DNA from: Synergistaceae bacterium
GTDB taxonomy: Bacteria; Synergistota; Synergistia; Synergistales; Aminithiophilaceae
Length of the DNA: 64,000 nt
Direction of reading: 5' to 3'
Assembly (NCBI GenBank): GCA_016756725.1
Contig: JAESII010000007.1
Span: 148,985-212,984 of the forward strand
Position 1 is the first letter of the stretch. Every line of letters starts with the position of its first letter. The notes under the pieces are model-generated. The model was given only the letters and a program-made list of their open reading frames with translations. It was not told the origin of the DNA and ran no database searches. The position numbers and the translations under genes were made by a program. Shown here in pieces: positions 61,925 to 64,000 of the stretch.

Positions 61925-62423
61925 CCTCGATGATTTCTCTGATATCCAGAAGACGGGGAAGGTCGAGGAGACAGATCAGGCGACCGTCGTCTATCTTGGC
62001 CACTCCTTCGAGATACTCGGCGTCAGCGCTCGTCTCCACCCGATCGGCACTCTCGATCTCGGCCTCATAAATCGTCCGCACTTCACGGACGGCGTCGACC
62101 ATCACGCCCAGGTTGAGATCCTCGAATTCGGCGACGACGATCCGCGAATCGCTGTCCGCCTCGGAAGACTCCCGTCCCATCTTGATCGACATGTCCAGAA
62201 CGGGAATCACCGTTCCTCTCAGGTTGATGACACCCCGGATATAACCTGGGGCCTTGGGAACGCGGGTGATCCTTCCGGGGACACGGACGATCTCCCGGAC
62301 CAGATTGACGTCAAGGCCGTAAAACTCTTCGTTCAGATCGAAAACGAGAATGATTCTTTCTTTACCTCTCGTCTCGGCGTCAAGGGTCATCTGCTCCTTC
62401 TCCGATGTCTCGAGAATTGACAT
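61908..62423 (-). CDS. cheW: Chemotaxis coupling protein CheW
   Basis: 171 residues: LVFDLNEEFYGLDVNLVREIVRVPGRITRVPKAPGYIRGVINLRGTVIPVLDMSIKMG, then IVVAEFEDLNLGVMVDAVREVRTI and LICLLDLPRLL, the full CheW fold (NLRG.viPV motif). It bridges chemoreceptors and CheA, so the organism is probably motile. ATG 62423 follows an AGGAGGTG site. No other che gene is nearby. Confidence 0.95.
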   Translation of the reverse strand: MSILETSEKEQMTLDAETRGKERIILVFDLNEEFYGLDVNLVREIVRVPGRITRVPKAPGYIRGVINLRGTVIPVLDMSIKMGRESSEADSDSRIVVAEFEDLNLGVMVDAVREVRTIYEAEIESADRVETSADAEYLEGVAKIDDGRLICLLDLPRLLDIREIIEGEEEK

Positions 62424-62636
62424 GGGGGCACCTCCTGTGGACGTATGAATCCCTTCCTATTGTAGCGGCCAAAAAAGCCCGGAGCCATCCTATTCAGAAG
62501 ACAGCCGCGACAGAATCTTATCACGTCCGCCGAGGCAATCAGAAAAAAGCGAACCGGTTCACCTATCCCTAACTGGAATGAAATCTTGCTCGATCCATGC
62601 TATGCTATGGGGGTAGAAAGATAGGAGGTCATCGAC

Positions 62637-62990
62637 GTGTCCGAAAATGATACCCTTCAGTCCTACCTCGAGTCGTGCCGCCTCGTTACGGCACGACTCG
62701 TTGAAAGCGTTATCCGCAACAGCCAGATGGCCTCATCGACGACACCGGAAATGGAAGAACTCTTCAGCCAATGGAGAGACCTCATGGCTCACGAGCTCCT
62801 GTCCCAGTGCGACGCGGGCGGACTCGACGTGGATCGCGTCGCCGCCAGAATCGGCATCTCCTCTTCAAGCGCCCTGTCGCTCCTTCTCGCCCTCCACCGC
62901 AGCGGCGAAATAACGATCGGCAATGTCCAATTCGAGCGCAAGGCCAGCCCGAACCGCGAAATCTGCGATTGCCTGAGAGAAGACTCTTAG
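62637..62990 (+). CDS. Small protein of unknown function
   Basis: 117 residues from GTG 62637 behind AGGAGGTC. Largely helical and acidic (LQSYLESCRLVTARLVESVIRNSQM; MEELFSQWRDLMAHELLSQC), then a segment that looks like a short winged helix (LDVDRVAARIGISSSSALSLLLALHRSGEITIGNVQFE), so it may bind DNA or a partner protein. No family recognised. It lies 25 bp upstream of deoC in the same direction. Confidence 0.7.
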   Translation: MSENDTLQSYLESCRLVTARLVESVIRNSQMASSTTPEMEELFSQWRDLMAHELLSQCDAGGLDVDRVAARIGISSSSALSLLLALHRSGEITIGNVQFERKASPNREICDCLREDS

Positions 62991-63015
62991 CCAGAAGACT
63001 GGGAGGGACCCGGCT

Positions 63016-63762
63016 ATGACCGATATCGAACTGTTGGCACAGAGGGCAAGAAGAAAGGCCGCCTTGGCCGAGGCAGGTCTTCTGACGCGCCCCAAGGCGG
63101 AGGCCATTCGCGCCATCATCGACCACACCCTTCTCCGCACTTCCGCCCGAGAGGAGGACATCGTCAGACTCTGCAACGAGGCAGCTCAAGAGGGTTTTGC
63201 CTCCGTCTGCGTCCCCCTCGCCTGGGTTCCCCTCGCCGCACAGGTCCTGACGGGAGAAAGCGTCAACGTCGGGACCGTCGCCGCCTTCCCTCTTGGTGCT
63301 TACCCCCTGGAGCTGAAACTGGCCGAGATCGAATGGGCCGTCGCCAACGGAGCTCATGAAATCGACGTCGTTCTTCATGTCGGCAAGCTCCTGGACGGCA
63401 AAAAAGAAGAGACTCTGGCGGAAATGGAGGGCTTCCGGGCGGCCTCACAGGGGCGATGCCTCAAGGTCATCGTCGAGACACCTTGCCTCAACGATGTCCA
63501 GAAGGTCACCGTAGCCCGCCTGGCCAGCCAAGCCAAGGTCGATTTTATCAAAACCTGCACGGGTTTCGGCGGCCCGGCCAGCCTCTATGACGTGGCTCTC
63601 CTCAAGTCGGCCGCCGGCGACGACGTGAAAATCAAGGCCTCAGGCGGCATTCGCAATGAGGCCCAGGCTCTGGCGATGATGGCCGTCGGCGCCGACCGCA
63701 TCGGCACCTCCCAGGGCCTTGCCATCCTGGGAAAGCAGGAGACATCTCTCCGGAGCTCATAG
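63016..63762 (+). CDS. deoC: Deoxyribose-phosphate aldolase
   Basis: A 248-residue class I aldolase: IIDHTLLRTSAREEDIVRLCNEA, FASVCVPLAWVPLA, GTVAAFPLGAYPLELKLAEIEWAVANGAHEIDVVLHVGKL, DFIKTCTGFGGPAS (proton-relay Lys) and VKIKASGGIRN (Schiff-base Lys). It cleaves deoxyribose-5-phosphate to glyceraldehyde-3-phosphate and acetaldehyde. GGGAGGGACC lies upstream of ATG 63016. Confidence 0.96.
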   Translation: MTDIELLAQRARRKAALAEAGLLTRPKAEAIRAIIDHTLLRTSAREEDIVRLCNEAAQEGFASVCVPLAWVPLAAQVLTGESVNVGTVAAFPLGAYPLELKLAEIEWAVANGAHEIDVVLHVGKLLDGKKEETLAEMEGFRAASQGRCLKVIVETPCLNDVQKVTVARLASQAKVDFIKTCTGFGGPASLYDVALLKSAAGDDVKIKASGGIRNEAQALAMMAVGADRIGTSQGLAILGKQETSLRSS

Positions 63763-63784
63763 ACAAAAACCCGTGCTCTCGTGG

Positions 63785-63837
63785 AAAAGGCGGGCTCTAT
63801 CCGACGCGGCCCCGCATCGGATAGAGCCCGCCTTTTT
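63785..63837 (+). terminator. Intrinsic terminator after deoC
   Basis: A perfect 20-bp stem (AAAAGGCGGGCTCTATCCGA and its complement) with a 12-nt loop and a TTTTT tail. Confidence 0.88.
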
Positions 63838-63873
63838 GCGTTTTGTCCTCCTCCTTCAAGCCTCAGTAACAGT

Positions 63874-63908
63874 CGAAGGGGGAGATCCAGACAGGATCTC
63901 CCCCTTCG
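63874..63908 (-). terminator. Terminator of the rRNA operon
   Basis: A 15-bp stem (CGAAGGGGGAGATCC and its complement) with a 5-nt loop lies ~12 bp beyond the 5S rRNA 3' end on the minus strand. Confidence 0.75.
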
Positions 63909-63919
63909 GCGTTATCTAG

Positions 63920-64000
63920 GTTTTCGGCAGTGACCTACTCTCCCGCGGGTTCCCCCCGGAGTACCATCGGCGCTGGAGGGCTTAACTGCCGGGTTCGGCA
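63920..64000 (-). rRNA. 5S ribosomal RNA, 3' part (continues past the right edge)
   Basis: The reverse complement reads TGCCGAACCCGGCAGTTAAG ... GGAGAGTAGGTCACTGCCG, the conserved loop B to 3' region of bacterial 5S rRNA. The 3' end is estimated from the acceptor-like stem and may be off by a few bases. The 5' part, and presumably the 23S and 16S genes, lie to the right. Confidence 0.9.

Overview
The window looks like a chromosome segment from a GC-rich, anaerobic, Gram-negative-type, amino-acid-fermenting bacterium, most likely a member of Synergistota. This is inferred from gene content and protein character, not from a search. Supporting points are a glycine/sarcosine-type reductase subunit (grdE), a saccharopine dehydrogenase family enzyme, threonine dehydratase and aldolase, NhaC and Mrp-type sodium antiporters, an oxygen-sensitive double-cubane-type iron-sulfur system, outer-membrane proteins (TolC and FadL types), and compact operons that often use GTG or TTG starts behind strong AGGAGG ribosome binding sites.

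Layout. 1-3.1 kb: start of grdE, divergent CdaR-type regulator, FetAB-like ABC exporter. 3.1-9.9 kb: saccharopine dehydrogenase, NhaC antiporter, FCD-type GntR repressor with a perfect operator palindrome, divergent MFS transporter plus tag. 9-15.7 kb: universal stress protein, PfpI-like protein, an unknown protein, threonine dehydratase, a BaiN/HI0933-type flavoprotein, ornithine/lysine/DAP decarboxylase family. 15.8-22 kb (minus): Mrp-type antiporter operon (C-D-E-F-G-MbhD-MbhE/B) with no NuoL-like MrpA part, a decayed fadL, an amidohydrolase and a YbjN protein, then tRNA-Asn and tRNA-Cys.

22.7-27.6 kb (plus) is the most distinctive region. One sigma70-like promoter, followed at once by a 24-bp inverted repeat, drives an ATP-dependent activase, a double-cubane/2-hydroxyacyl-CoA-dehydratase-type protein and a sugar-type periplasmic binding protein. 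An internal terminator follows, then the ATPase and permease of the same transporter.

27.6-39 kb: a gene remnant, tRNA clusters (Val-Asp-Phe-Gly; Thr-Tyr-Thr), glgB, an amidohydrolase with endonuclease V, and the translation block tuf-rpmG-trnW-secE-nusG-rplKAJL (minus), which ends at a terminator without rpoB. A YccF gene and a decayed LUD-domain gene lie upstream of tuf. 39-45.5 kb (minus): tetR-tolC-adaptor-RND pump-PII-like operon in which the adaptor frame is broken and tolC lacks a normal start codon. 45.6-52.4 kb (minus): mgtE, a CitA/CitB-type two-component system and a TctCBA tricarboxylate transporter. 52.5-62.4 kb (minus): rplM-rpsI, secG-pncB-type NAPRTase, rdgB, rph, GerMN protein, cell-wall amidase, TldD/PmbA, threonine aldolase, PHP phosphoesterase and CheW. 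62.6-63.8 kb (plus): a small unknown gene and deoC. The right edge holds the 3' end of a 5S rRNA gene on the minus strand, so an rRNA operon enters from the right.

Together the genes suggest peptide/amino-acid and organic-acid uptake, sodium-based energetics and low-potential Fe-S chemistry. Four genes (fadL, the LUD gene, the efflux adaptor and a remnant at 27.6 kb) show decay or frame damage.
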